From Alnus glutinosa (lineage: Eukaryota > Streptophyta > Magnoliopsida > Fagales > Betulaceae): 64,000 bases of DNA. The stretch covers positions 20,541,124 through 20,605,123 of the forward strand of contig NC_084898.1 of assembly GCF_958979055.1 (NCBI RefSeq), given 5' to 3'. Shown piece by piece: positions 10,366 through 21,412 of this stretch. The notes below the pieces were generated by a model. It searched no databases. It was not told the origin of the DNA and was given only the letters and a program-made list of their open reading frames with translations. Positions within the stretch are counted from its first letter, which is position 1. Each line of letters begins with the position of its first letter. The position numbers were made by a program, and so were the translations under genes.

Positions 10366-13324
10366 ATGGAGACTTGTTTTGCTAAAAATGTCATTTTTGT
10401 TTGGGTTTTGGCTTTCATCGCTTTATCCCCTTTGGCTTGTGTTAAAGCTGGATGCACCAAAGAACAGACGAGAGCTCTCTTGGAGATCAAAAACGCCACA
10501 AATTCTTCTTACCTTGCGGGCTGGGACGGAAGGGATTGTTGTGAAGCGAAAGGAATCATTTGTGATGGTATTACTGGACGAGTTCTCTCAATATATTTGA
10601 AAGGGCACTACTACGATTCATCAAGAAGTACATGGTATCCAAATGTAACCTTGTTCACCTTATTTGATGAACTGGAAGTACTCTCACTTGGTAGCATGCA
10701 TATTGGAGGAAGGCTTGAAGGTACGTGAGAACTCTTACTTTCCTCCTCTTTTTTCTTTTCTAATCCCATAATAATTTGTTCAGCTTCATTTAATTTTATT
10801 TGCTCAATTCATGTTGGCTAATTCCTGAAATTCTAAATGACTTTCAATTCATACCTTGAGATCTTGTAGAGAATCCTACCTTCAAAGCTTCATTTATAAT
10901 TGGTCATAATATTTTCTAACCTCATTATTTTGATGCCTTCTAAGCATATACATATTTCTACATTGGAACTCATTTTTCATACTCGATCACTTTGATGCAG
11001 GTTTTTGTGAACTGAAGCGATTAAAATATCTCAAGTTTTTGAATCTTGATAATAATATATTGGAAGGTGTTATCCCCTCTTGTCTTGGGATGATTGGAAA
11101 CCTTGAAGGACTTTATCTATCAAATAATAATCTTTCTGGTAATCTATCTCCATCAATATTCTCCAATCAAAGCAAGATTCAGGTGTTCGATGTTTCGGTC
11201 AATCAATTAAATGGGGTTTTACCATTTTCTACTTTTGCCAATGCTTCAAGTCTCCAATACCTTCTTCTTTGGAATAATCGCTTTCATGGTAATCTACCTC
11301 CATCAATATTCTCCAAACAAAACAAGATTCAGTGGTTTGATGTTTCGGGCAATCAATTAGATGGGGTTTTATCATTTTCTACTTTTGCCAATGTTTCAAG
11401 TCTCCGGTACCTTGATCTTTCAAGGAATCAATTTCGTGGTAATCTACCTCCATCAATATTCTCCAAACAAAACAAGATTCAATGGTTTGATGTTTCGGAC
11501 AATCAATTAGATGGGGTTTTATCATTTTCTACTTTTGCCAATGTTTCAAGTCTCCGGTACCTTGATCTTTCAAGGAATCAATTTCGTGGTAATCTACCTC
11601 CATCAATATTCTCCAAACAAAACAAGATTCAATGGTTTGATGTTTCGGACAATCAATTAGATGGGGTTTTATCATTTTCTACTTTTGCCAATGCTTCAAG
11701 TCTCAAAATACTTGATCTTTCAAGCAACTACAATTTGGAAATTGAAACTGAATCTCCCTCATGGGTTCCAACCTTTCAGCTAAATTATCTGAACTTGGCG
11801 AATTGTAGCCTCAACAAAAAGAATGGTCACGTTTTCCCAAGCTTTATCACCACCCAAGTTGCCTTGGAATCGCTAAACTTGTCTCACAACTTAGTACAGG
11901 GAAGCATACCTTGTCAGTTGCTATTCAACACGAGTATCGAAGGTTTATCGTTGAGAAGTAACAAAATTGATGGTTCACTTTTTCTTGGTTGCTTTGCTAA
12001 TCGAACTTCATCACTTCGATTCTTCGACATGTCAGATAATAATGTCAAAGGTTCTCTTCCCGAAAATATTGGACATCTTCTTCCAAACTTATCACATGTT
12101 GACATGTCCTCAAATGCATTAGAGGGCATTATTCCTTGGTCTTTTGGTAATCTATCTTTTGAAGCATTAGACCTTTCTAATAACAAGCTCTCAGGGACTA
12201 TACCGCAAAGTTTGACTAGAAATGGCACCCTACTGGTATATCTAAATCTATCAAACAATACATTGGAAGGAGAAATGCTCCCAAGGGACGCCAACATGAC
12301 AAGCTTGGAGTGCTTGCAACTCGGCGGCAATCAATTTCAAGGAATGATCTCACCCGCAATATCAAACAGCCCCTCTCTGGTAATCCTAGATATTCGAAAC
12401 AATAACTTGTCTGGTAATATTCCAAAGTGGTTGTATGATCATCCTCGCTTGGTGCAAGTTCTTTTAAGTGGAAATCGCTTTGAAGGTCACCTACTCCGAA
12501 GAATGTGTCAAATGGAAAGTTTGCAAGTTTTCGATATCTCTGATAATCATATTTCGGGAGGTATTCCCTCCTGCCTTGATAACATTATATTATGGAAGAA
12601 GAGTTCTTCAAGCTCTAATGGCTCAAACTCTTTCATGGAAAAGGGTCCACTGTTTTCCCTGGCACATCCAGCGAAACTAGAGCCTAAATTCGAAATTAAA
12701 ACGGACTTGCGAGTAAAACGCGAGGTACAAGCTTACAAAGGTATCCCACTCTCAATGATGACTATAATTGACATGTCATCAAACCAATTGACAGGTAACA
12801 TTCCTTTTGAAATGGGAGAATTGTCGCAGCTTCGGTCCTTGAACTTGTCGAATAATTTTCTAACTGGCCCGATTCCAAGTTCTTTTCAAAACTTGAAAAA
12901 CATGGAGAGCTTGGATCTTTCCCACAACAAATTGAGTGGGAGAATCCCTTCTGAATTTGTTGAAATGACTTCTCTATCAGTATTTAGTGTTGCCTATAAC
13001 AATCTTTCTGGAAGAGTCCCATTTGAGCGGCAGTTCTCAACTTTCGAGTCGCAATGCTATGATGGAAATCCAGATCTATGTGGAGACCCTTTGCCGAGAA
13101 ACTGCTCAACTACAAACCAACTTGAACCTGGACATGAGGAAGAAAAGGAAGAGACTAGAATAATCGATAGCCCTTTATTCTTCTATGCATTTGTTGCTGT
13201 CTCTTATGCATTCGGATTTTGGGTTTTCTTTGGGATCCTAATCATTAAGAAGAATTGGAGGCATATCTATTTTAGAGCTGTTGATAGAATTATTGAGTCA
13301 TGTTTTGAAATGCTCTATCGGTGA
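10366..13324 (+). CDS. LRR receptor-like protein RLP-1 (exons 10366-10720 and 11001-13324)
   Basis: 892-residue type I membrane protein. Residues 1-28 form a signal peptide. The LRR N-terminal cap follows (CTKEQTRALLEI, then CC and the CDGITG motif). I count about 26 LRRs, an island of about 60 residues (KKSSSSSNGS to VQAYKGIPL), four closing LRRs, a C-terminal cap (GNPDLCGDPLPRNC), an acidic spacer (HEEEKEE), one membrane span (about 845-867) and a 25-residue tail with no kinase. This is the Arabidopsis RLP14/RLP15-like class; such RLPs usually signal with partner kinases such as SOBIR1 and BAK1. The phase-1 intron (280 bp, GTACGTGAG/TTTGATGCAG) has the same position as in RLP-2 and RLP-3. 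Four 150-bp two-LRR modules occur, the most of the three genes. The span has no GxxxG motif, only G-x5-G. The ligand is unknown. The ORF is intact. Confidence 0.95.
11138..11737 (+). repeat. Four tandem 150-bp LRR-pair modules in RLP-1
   Basis: Units start with GGTAATCTA at 11138, 11288, 11438 and 11588. Each encodes 50 residues, or two LRRs: one on PPSIFSKQNKIQWFDVSxNQ and one on STFANxSSLRYLDLSRNQ. Units 2 and 3 differ at two bases, and most of unit 4 matches unit 3, so the expansion is recent. RLP-2 has one unit and RLP-3 two; module number and small end differences account exactly for the three protein lengths. Confidence 0.92.
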
Positions 13325-13331
13325 TTCACAA

Positions 13332-13332
<1 letters not shown>

Positions 13333-13385
<53 letters not shown>

Positions 13386-13412
13386 TTCAAATTAATGCCT
13401 ATCTTCAATAAA
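13333..13412 (+). terminator. RLP-1 3' region: (TA)n microsatellite and AATAAA signal
   Basis: A TA run of about 50 bp begins nine bases after the stop; it is much shorter in RLP-3 and nearly absent in RLP-2. AATAAA at 13407-13412 (CTTCAATAAAGATG) is conserved in all three genes and is the likely polyadenylation signal. Confidence 0.65.
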
Positions 13413-13703
13413 GATGTTGTATTGCAAAGTGCTTCTAGCTTACGCTTGGAAGTAGTTGTGTACAAGTTGAAAGGGTTCTAGAATTTCATTCTAGCCTGAA
13501 ATTTCATTTTCATGGGAATTGTTGCACCTTATAGAATTTGAAATCAATTTAGCTTAGTTTTGATTTTGGTAGGAATTGTTGTCGATTGAAGAATTATGGT
13601 TAATGCTTTGCTACATATTTCCAAGCAATACATCCAAAGTTCACCATGACCTCAACTACACATTTTTTAAGAGGCAAACCAAAATTATATTTACAAAAAA
13701 AAG

Positions 13704-14460
13704 CTATTGAAAACCACACATTTTTTGTTTTTGTTTATCAAAGTGAATTTTTAGGAGACACGCTAACACAGGCCTCTCTGTTGATGCACAAAGCCTATTA
13801 TGACTTGGTATTGCAGCCACAGAACTTGCTTTGGCCTCACTGTATGAAGATCCCAAATCACAAGTACTACTTGAATTAGAGTCACAATAATGCTCATGCA
13901 CCTTGTTCATCTGATCAATCAACGAGTGCCTTAAATCTATACCAACTGCTGAAGTTTTGCAATGATTTATACCAAAGAAGTAAGGCATTACCACCGGTGA
14001 ATTTGGAGTGCTCAAACCATCTTCTTCCAAATTATCTCTTATCCTAGACAAAATGCTATAGACCAAGTTTCCAAAAATACGGGAATATGCTTCCAGAATT
14101 GAATGCCCAACATCCTACAAGAATTGAGAAAGGCAGATTAATTAAGAATCTTTTAAATGGGAGAGTTTAATTAGCTTGGGATGAGTATCTTGGATAATGG
14201 CCAGCACGGGCATTTCAAGCAAGACATTTTCTATGATTGATTTGGCAGCCTTGAACACTTGATGTGCCACTCTTCCTTGGTGAAGCAATTTCTTTCTAGA
14301 TTGATTTAGCAAAACAGGGTCGAGCCATTTGCACCATTTTGTTTAGCAGGAACTAACTCAACCATATAGTTGGTCGAGGAGAGTAACCAGTCCATTTCTC
14401 TTTGCCATTTGCTCTTCCTTTCTTTAGGCGGTGGTTCTAATTTTCACAACTCCCCAAACA
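13704..14460 (-). pseudogene. ROPGEF: RopGEF (PRONE domain) pseudogene, unit 1
   Basis: Minus-strand pieces in gene order. About 14458-14340 reads FGEL-stop-KLEP then [20 protein letters not shown] and AKQNGANGS. About 14330-14175 reads KKLLHQGRVAHQVFKAAKSI and ENVLLEMPV. After a TTGTAG acceptor, 14114-13704 reads [45 protein letters not shown] and YSEAKASSV. These are PRONE-domain and C-terminal stretches of plant RopGEFs, which activate ROP GTPases at the plasma membrane. Lesions: TGA where RopGEFs have Trp (FGELW), loss of the segment between the first two pieces, and a donor changed from GT to CT at 14173-14174. The last exon is still an open 136-codon frame. It runs convergently to RLP-1. 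Confidence 0.87.
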
Positions 14461-14997
14461 ATTATTATATTCTAAATAGTTAAGAGAAAAAGTAATTATT
14501 CTCATAGGTCACATTATAAAAACAAAAGTAGTTTTCTAAGGAATAGTCAGGGCTCCAAGTTAATCATAGAAGAGAAATGATCATGCATTATATGCTACCC
14601 ACAAGAAGGAAAAAGTAAATAAATAAATATTGATAACATAAATATTATTATGAAAATGGAATTCTACGTGGAGCAAATATTAATATTAGAATATATAATA
14701 TGGTAGAATATTTTCTTTCTGTTAGAATATATGTAATGATTTGATACTTACCTTATAGAATAATTATTTTTTAGAGGATTGATTGTAATTGACGGTAATC
14801 AAATCAAATAATTTGATTACCATATTTATTTTTATTTCCACCTTTACGGTTGTAATATTTTCTATTTAAGCATGACGAAATAATGAGAAGGTATGCAAAA
14901 AATTAATCTCAAACTTTGTGTTTGAAAAGGTTTAGGTTCCTTTTAACGAATCTAAAGAGTATAGGTTTCCTCAAAACCTAACAAATTATCTCATTAA
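14461..14997. other. Spacer shared by the three units, no gene
   Basis: AT-rich DNA, nearly identical to 56319-56856 and similar to 41396-41923. It probably represents an intron or upstream flank of the RopGEF gene. Nothing else is recognised. Confidence 0.5.
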
Positions 14998-15312
14998 GGG
15001 TGCGTTTGGGATTGCAATTTCGTAGACAATAAGTGCGATTTTAAACCAAATCCCAGAATATAAATCGTTTGGGAACTGTGTTTTTAAAAAATGCGATTTG
15101 AAAACGCAGAAAATCTACTATTTCAAATCGCAGGTAAGATGATGCTTTTTTGAAAACGCAGAATTTTAAAGGCTAATTTGCAATTTTAAATGCTAAACTG
15201 CGATTTTGCCAAACACTTAACTATGTTTTTAAAAATCACTTTTTTAAAATCGCACAATTTAAAATTGTGATTTTAAATCGCACTTTTTGAAATCGCAAAC
15301 CCAAACGGACTC
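14998..15312. mobile_element. MITE, TAA-TSD family, 315 bp (unit 1)
   Basis: It starts GGGTGCGTTTGGGATTGC and ends CCCAAACGGACTC, with TAA on both sides (14995-14997, 15313-15315). The same insertion is present in unit 3 (56857-57171), but unit 2 has an empty site at about 41921-41924. Confidence 0.92.
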
Positions 15313-15448
15313 TAAGTATTTGTAAAATCATTCACGTAACAAACTCCCACTAGAAAGATTATTCACAAGATTGATGAGTTTTAGCAGGTAGAGGCTGAGG
15401 GCATAAATTTTTAACAAGGGCAATCCTGCACAGGGCAGCCCTTGCAAC

Positions 15449-15700
15449 CAGGGCTATCAAAACGGGTTCGCGTGTCGGGTTCGAGTCAACTCGTTTGACC
15501 CGTGAACCCGTTAAGGGTCAACCCTAACACGATCCGTTTAACTAAAAAGGTTAGACTCTTTAACCCTAACACGATCCACTTAAATAACAAGTTGACACGA
15601 CACGACCCGTTTGACCCATTATATAATAAAGTCTATAAAAATAAAAATTAAAACACAAATTTCAACTAAAAAAAATCTATAATAACCTACTTGCAGCAAC
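15449..15700. mobile_element. hAT-type element remnant, right end deleted (unit 1)
   Basis: It starts CAGGGCTATCAAAACGGG next to CTTGCAAC, and matches the left part of the complete 734-bp copy in unit 2 (42059-42792), including the run of GACCCGTTTGACCC motifs. Everything right of about 15690 is missing compared with unit 2. Unit 3 has the same truncated form. Confidence 0.75.
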
Positions 15701-16439
15701 TACAGCCCTACTTGCAGCAACTACAGCCGGAGGGCATCTAAACTTCGTACTATGTGGTGGCTAAGGAGCTGTTGCCACGAGAGGGAGAACACGTCTCACT
15801 GCTCTGTAGGTCTTGCCAATTGGGCAGTTTCTTGTTTCTAACCCAGCATTTCCCAGTGCCTCGTGTTTTGATACATTTCCTTTTTGCATGGTTGATCAGA
15901 AACAAAAAGAAGTCTCGGTCAGGTTTGCAACATGTAATTAATTATTTATTTGAAATTGAGAGCATAGGGCATGATTCATTAAGCATTTTTACATATTCTT
16001 CTGTGAGTTGCCGGATTGGACCGTTGCCTGTCAAATTATTTCCTCTACATTGATGCTCGTCACAATTTTCAAGTGAGGTTTATAGAATGACACTAATGCA
16101 ACATCTCAAACAATTATCTGATAAAATTATGAATTAATTTCCTAAACTGGATATTCGAAATCCCATAACAGATTTTATTATCCCACAGCACCAATGCATT
16201 GGTTAACAAACCCTTGTGCAATTTTTCCCAAAATCACTTCCTTTTTCAGAATTAAATGTTAGCCTAGGCAAAAGGATGTAAATCTACCTCAGAAGAGGGT
16301 TCCCTCTTGCTGGACGGCTCAGACTTCTTCTGCTTCTTCCACTTCTCAGAGAAGTTAACAAAGCCAAATGGCTCTCCCAGTCCAAATGCTGACAAACTTA
16401 TGGTGGCTGCTTTTGTTGCTAAAGGGTTGAACTGAGGTG

Positions 16440-16783
16440 TATTAGAGGATAAACCTCAGCAACAAGTTAACCACTCATCAGCATCAACAAGTCTGCAGCA
16501 ACCTCACCATCTCTGCATCAACAAGTCTTCCACAATCACAAGTCACCATTGCAGCAGCAAGCCATCCCTCTGGTCAAGCCATTCCTCAACCCATACCACC
16601 ATGTTATTAACCTTTAATTTATCTCTTTGTACTCTGGTTTTTACCTTTTTATTAAGTCTATATATTAGACTAGTTTGTAATCAAGCATGTAAGGAAATCA
16701 GTAAAGATGTAGTCCTTTGTTTACCTTCGTGTTCTCTCCCTCTTCCATTACAAACATCCATCTCCGTCTCTTTATTTCTAACA
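16440..16783. mobile_element. Copia-type solo LTR, 344 bp, TSD AGGTG (unit 1)
   Basis: It begins TATTAGAGG and ends TTTCTAACA, the inverted TGTTAG/CTAACA ends of Copia LTRs with the initial TG changed to TA. It is flanked by AGGTG at 16435-16439 and 16784-16788. Same-length copies in units 2 (43223-43566) and 3 (58305-58648) show that the insertion predates the unit duplications. It interrupts an exon of gene X. Confidence 0.85.
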
Positions 16784-17084
16784 AGGTGAAGGCTCAGGTT
16801 CTGGAATGTCACTATGAACATTAGATCTCCATCCTTCCCATGAAAGAGGCTAAACGCCATGTCAAAATTGGGCCTGAAGAAAATAAAACACAGACAATCT
16901 CAATATCAAAGCATATTGATAAATCATCATCTATTAATAAAGATTAAGAAGAAACTAAACAAATGGTAAAGCGAAATAAAGGAGAAAAGAAATAGAACTT
17001 ACGGGAATGAGGAAATTCGCTGAAGAGAAGGAAAAGCAAGTGGGTTTGTTGATGTTCCTCAAAAATGGACATCTCTGAATGTCC

Positions 17085-17690
17085 TGTTGGGAAATTTTGT
17101 CCTATTTCCCCAGATCGTGAGAGGCGAAAAATAAGAAGAAAGCGGAATAACAAAGATAAGCAATCACACACGACACCAGATTTAAGTGGTTCCCTCAAAC
17201 CGAGGTACGTCCACTGGCGGAGGCAATCCCGGAGAAAATTAACTATCAAAAGGTGAGTACAAGGAAATAACAGGGCGAGAAAACTACTCAAACCCAAAGC
17301 TCCAATACACCCAATTCTCACTTTAACCCAAAAGGAGAATAATAACAAAAAGAAAAAACCTCTCTTTTTATGGAACTCTCACCTTTCCTTTCTCTCTCTA
17401 TGCCCCTCCCACACAATCCTTGATTGCACACTTCTCCTTTTATAGTGGTTGAGGACCACACCTTTTCCTTTTCTTCCTTGGAAAGGAATCAACCAAGGAA
17501 GGAAAGAAATCCCCAACTTGGAAAAGTAATCAATAGGAGGTGTAATCTTTCCCTCTCCTACAAGTAATTGGTCAACACATAAATGATCAAATCCAAAAAA
17601 GTAACTTGTACAGGATTTTCAAACACTTGAGAAGGAAAGAGCAAATAGGTGGGTCCACCGACTTGATTTTCAAGTCACCCAACCTTAACA
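17085..17690 (-). repeat. 3' LTR of the Copia derivative
   Basis: A 606-bp LTR with TGTT...AACA ends. In element sense it begins TGTTAAGGTTGGGTGACTTG and ends CCCAACA. The first 30 bases are repeated at 19335-19306 as the stump of the 5' LTR. Confidence 0.88.
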
Positions 17691-17769
17691 ATCTCCACCT
17701 TGACTTGAAACCCATCAAGTCTAGCAATCACCTCTCAGTATGCCTCTGCCCATTGCCCTCAAAGGGCAA

Positions 17770-19278
17770 TCATAATCCACAAGTGCCGTCCAAGCGTCTC
17801 TTGAACTTGAGCATGTGACATGGTTTAGACAGACCACCATGCTTTTCTACCAGCCCACTTGGCCACCTAGCTTTCTCTGATGACTCTTTCTTCCTGTAAA
17901 CCCATCTGCAACATTTAGCCCTTTTTCTCTTGAGCAATCCTACTGACTCCCAAGCTTTACCTTTCTGTAGCAACTCCACCTCTTTCGGAATACCATTCTG
18001 AACAGACAATGGATCTCCGCTACCAGGCTCTTTCCTGTGCCGTGAATCTCCTGAAGATTCTTCGTCATCACCTTCATCTGTGAGTGAGCGCTGTTTATCA
18101 AGTTCCACCTCCACGACTTGTTTTCCTTTCTGGCTGTCAGTCGGTGCTTCACCTTCTTGAGCTCTGTTTGCACTTGACCTGTCCTTGTACACAGCATGTT
18201 CATTAAAAGTAATTTTCCTACTTCTAATAATTTTCCGATTTTGGTCATCCAAAAACCCATGGCCAAATGTCTCATTAACTCTATCTCTATTTGCAGTCAT
18301 ATAGAGAGTATCTGTCTTGTATCCACGAGCCAAAATCCTAGCTCCAGTGCTAACTTTCCACCTACCACCGTGAAAGCTAATAGCATGCCCTTCTTCATCC
18401 AACTGTCCCACTGAAATCAAATTCTTCTTCAGTTCCGGAACATGTCTGACCTTTTGCAGTTTCCATACTGAGTCACTATGGACTCTAATGTGAACATCAC
18501 CCATGCCCACAATATCCAATGCCGATCCGTCAGCCAAGTACACCTTCCCGAAATCTCCGGCAACATAATTTTCGAGAACTTCACGAATTGCGGTTGTATG
18601 GAAAGAAGCTCCTGAGTCCAAGACCCAAGAATCAAGAGGACTGTCGACAGAGAGAATTAGGACATCATCATATATTTCTTCTGTCACCATGTTTGCAGAG
18701 TCATTCACAGTCTTCTTCCTTGGTTCCTTGCAGTTCTTCTTAAAGTGGCCAGTCTTGCCACAATTCCAACATTCTAGTTGGTTACCATATCCGGATTCGC
18801 TTCTACCTTTTCTGGATCTTGATCTGCCTCGACCAGAGTTTCTACCGTTTCCTCTACCCCTCGTCTCGAGGTTTAAGACAGCATCAGAACATGAGGCTTC
18901 GCAAGAATCCCTTCTGCGCATCTCTTCACTCAGAATCAAATCCCGAATATCCTCATACTTGAGTTTACTCTTCCCTGCAGAACTGCTCACAGCCATTCTC
19001 ATGGCCTCCCAACTGTTTGGCAAAGATGCCAGGACAATCAATGCGCGGATCTCATCATCAAAATCAATCTCCACGGAAGACAATTGATTTGTGATAGTAT
19101 TGAATTCATTCAGATGTTGCGCCACCGATGCCCCTTCCGCCATCTTCAAGTTAAACAGTTTCTTCATCAGGTGCACCTTGTTGTTAGCCGACGGCTTCTC
19201 ATACATGCTTGACAAGGCCGTCATTAGACCTGCTGTGGTCTTCTTCTTTACAACGTTGTGCGCTACTGATTTTGACAA
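17770..19278 (-). CDS. Copia gag-protease ORF, 502 codons, internally deleted
   Basis: Open frame inside the Copia derivative. It carries a Copia gag domain (SMYEKPSANNKVHLMKKLFN, then SLPNSWEAMR), a CCHC zinc knuckle (CWNCGKTGHFKKNC, about residue 170) and an aspartic protease active site (LDSGASFHTT, about residue 225) with the HVPELKKNLISVGQLD motif. About residue 320 it jumps to a piece that normally follows integrase (DQNRKIIRSR, then FNEH) and later to a short piece resembling the start of the RT region (CRWVYRKKE). Integrase core and RT/RNase H are absent, yet no stop interrupts the frame. Nucleic-acid binding by the gag part is plausible; nothing shows that it is expressed. Confidence 0.9.
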   Translation of the reverse strand: MSKSVAHNVVKKKTTAGLMTALSSMYEKPSANNKVHLMKKLFNLKMAEGASVAQHLNEFNTITNQLSSVEIDFDDEIRALIVLASLPNSWEAMRMAVSSSAGKSKLKYEDIRDLILSEEMRRRDSCEASCSDAVLNLETRGRGNGRNSGRGRSRSRKGRSESGYGNQLECWNCGKTGHFKKNCKEPRKKTVNDSANMVTEEIYDDVLILSVDSPLDSWVLDSGASFHTTAIREVLENYVAGDFGKVYLADGSALDIVGMGDVHIRVHSDSVWKLQKVRHVPELKKNLISVGQLDEEGHAISFHGGRWKVSTGARILARGYKTDTLYMTANRDRVNETFGHGFLDDQNRKIIRSRKITFNEHAVYKDRSSANRAQEGEAPTDSQKGKQVVEVELDKQRSLTDEGDDEESSGDSRHRKEPGSGDPLSVQNGIPKEVELLQKGKAWESVGLLKRKRAKCCRWVYRKKESSEKARWPSGLVEKHGGLSKPCHMLKFKRRLDGTCGL

Positions 19279-19399
19279 TGATAACCTGATAACTGCTAGG
19301 TACCAACTTGATTTTCAAGTCACCCAACCTTAACATGTCCTTCGCATTAAAGGGGCATTCAGATGCCTCCTCTTTCATCCCCTTAAACAAAAAAGCCAT

Positions 19400-21083
19400 C
19401 CACTCCCCTTACGTACGAAGCAATTTACCTGCAAAGAAGATGAAATATGACAAAAAGGATAGCAATGTAGTTAGCAAAAATGGACTTCTGGGTGCTACCT
19501 AAAAAGTCACAGTGAAAAATTACTTTCGAAACAACAAAAACTTTGCACGTCAAGCACAAAATTGACACAACTAAGTTCAATGCTATATAAATTACAGAAG
19601 AAGACGTTACCGGTTACACTAACATGAAAAAAATGATGAAGTTAAAAATATCATTAAAGACTAATTGCTATCCTCAATATGAAAGCAGTAATGTTTGATT
19701 CTTCTTCTCAAATTAGATTTGAATTGAATTTGACCAGTTCACAAAAATTCTAATTCTATTCAATTCAATTCATGGGTTTGAATTAAATTTGAATTCACCC
19801 TTTTTTTTCTTGCTCCAAGCACACGAATTGGGCTAAACAAATTCCATTTTAATACATTTTGTCCAATTCATAGGTTTCAGAATGGTATGTCAATGACACA
19901 AACCAGTATGATGCGAGATTTCTGATTGGATGTATGAAAAATAGGGATGAATGTAGAAATGGAATGGAAAGATGATAGTGAACTTCAATTAATGGCTGGA
20001 GACAGACTCCAAGTGAATCCAATTAAGGCTGGAATCAAACCACAAGACAAAAGTCTATATCAATTCTTTTCTTCCTTCTCATTCACGACCAAATGGTCTT
20101 TAAATAGAAATACAAGTAGATAATACCTAAGGTGATAATGCTTAAAGTTCAAATATTCAAATTCAAATAAGCATAATCCTAATAAGTTGGAATTCCATTC
20201 CAACTCAACTATTAAACCTATCTAACCCTTATATTAAAAACTAAAGAAAATGAACGACAAAGTTGGAAATCAAAAGCTCATGCAGGTACATAATAAACCA
20301 ATTCATACAAATTCAAGCAAAAATCAAGCATCTTAGAGAATTCATATGAAAAAAATCATCGTCAATATAATGGCACGACGAAAAAAAAAAAATTAAAAAA
20401 AAAAAAAAAAGACTATGAAACAATTCCCAAAAACAAACTTGTACCTGATGGATTACGGGCCACAATCGCTAGTGAGTAAATGTAAATTCAGATACTCATA
20501 ATCATTATTGCCAGCATTTTATATCCTTTATAATTGACTTCAATTCATTAAATATATTCCGTTCCTGGAAAGGAAATGATTGGTCGAGCTGTCTTGGGAA
20601 ATGGAGGGCAGCTGGAAATTGTAAATTAAAGCAAGCAGGTGTCATCTTAGTTTGATAAACAAAATTGCCATCATTGCAGTTGTTTATTTTATTTTATATT
20701 TTATAAAACTCATGTATTTGGGCCTTCTTATTGATGAAGACCGAATAATTGGGCTCAGTTATGTGTTTTGGGTTTGATGTAGTTTTTTAGGCCCATACAT
20801 TCTCTCATTCTCTCATTATGCATATATTCGAATAGTTATATAATTATATATGCAGATCTAAACGGAATAGGATTCTTTTCATTTCGTTAAATGAAATAAA
20901 TAGTATCAAATTTAAATGAAAAGTTAAGATTTAAAGTTTGTGCATTTAACCGTAATATGAAATCAATATTGACATATTTTTTAAAATTTTAAATAATATA
21001 AAATTATTTACACCATTAGATATATTAACTTTTATCATAATCATAAAATTGATAGCATCCATTTCATTTAGAATGGAGAGGAT
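19400..21083. other. Distal part of unit 1, no gene
   Basis: It matches 43960-44440 and 59040-59520 to about 19910, then diverges. The segment 20225-20440 matches 25565-25740 and 62095-62290, and 20900-21083 matches 63620-63770. These are shuffled pieces of the unit tail. No exon is recognised. Confidence 0.6.
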
Positions 21084-21091
21084 CTTATTCC

Positions 21092-21297
21092 CAATGGCGG
21101 ACCTACATGGGGCTAGGGGGGCCCCTGGCCCCCCCCAACCCCCAGAATTTTTCTCAAAAAATAAAATAAAATTCTAAAATAAATAAAATAAAATAAAATT
21201 TTACCCTTAATTTTGTTTACTTTTTTAGGTTTGCCCCTCCAAATTTTTTTTCTTTCAATTTGGCCCTCCCATATTTGGGAGGCTGGGTCTGCCACTG
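21092..21297. mobile_element. 206-bp hAT-like MITE with G/C-run core
   Basis: Inverted ends CAATGGCGGACC and the complement of CAGTGGCAGACC. The flanks are CTTATTCC (21084-21091) and CCTATTCG (21298-21305), 6 of 8 identical, as for an aged 8-bp hAT-type TSD. The paralogous site at about 63775 lacks it (CCTATTCCGATCTAAACAC), confirming insertion. A run of C and G (GGCCCCCCCC) lies near the left end. Confidence 0.75.
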
Positions 21298-21361
21298 CCT
21301 ATTCGGATCTAAACACTGCTCCCAAATAAGAAACTGATATTTATTTCTTACATAAGCATTC

Positions 21362-21412
<51 letters not shown>

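Larger units (their letters stand above)
17085..19335 (-). mobile_element. Copia retrotransposon deletion derivative, 2251 bp, TSD TGTCC
   Basis: Perfect TSD TGTCC at 17080-17084 and 19336-19340. The element lies on the minus strand. Its 3' LTR is 17085-17690 (606 bp), preceded in element sense by a polypurine tract (AAGGTGGAGAT). The 5' LTR is reduced to about 30 bp (19306-19335), joined directly to the middle of gag, so the primer-binding site and first gag codons are gone. Integrase and reverse transcriptase are deleted. It is present only in unit 1, splitting the first exon of gene X, and so is younger than the unit duplication. Confidence 0.93.
15313..19399 (-). pseudogene. Gene X remnant, unit 1 (unidentified multi-exon gene)
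   Basis: Minus-strand exon-like pieces, all repeated in units 2 and 3. A start exon (MAFLFKGMKEEASECP) at 19399-19336 is split by a Copia insertion and continues at 17084-16998. The next exon (PNFDMAF, then DLMFIVTFQNLSLHL) is at about 16880-16789. A lysine-rich exon (FNPLATKAATISLSAFGLGE, then EKWKKQKKSEPSS) at 16434-16297 ends at a GTAGAT donor. A further exon is at about 15880-15700 and a last piece at about 15440-15340. Insertions cut the gene at 16440-16783, 17085-19335 and 15449. I do not recognise the protein. The plus-strand ORF at 15754-16053 is the antisense of one of these exons. Confidence 0.6.

Noticed and set aside
11914..12425. Antisense ORFs inside RLP exons (also at 36820-37223 and 53874-54307)
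   Set aside because: Opposite-strand shadows of conserved LRR coding sequence, repeated only because the genes are paralogous.
12468..12680. Alternate-frame ORF in RLP-1 (and 54350-54562 in RLP-3)
   Set aside because: It overlaps a strongly supported LRR frame and has no start context or homology.
10366..13324. Receptor-like kinase or NBS-LRR gene
   Set aside because: The protein ends about 25 residues after the membrane span with no kinase, and no NB-ARC motifs occur anywhere in the window.
15754..16053. 99-codon plus-strand ORF conserved in units 1 and 3
   Set aside because: Its conservation only reflects recent duplication; the opposite strand carries exon-like gene X sequence with splice borders.
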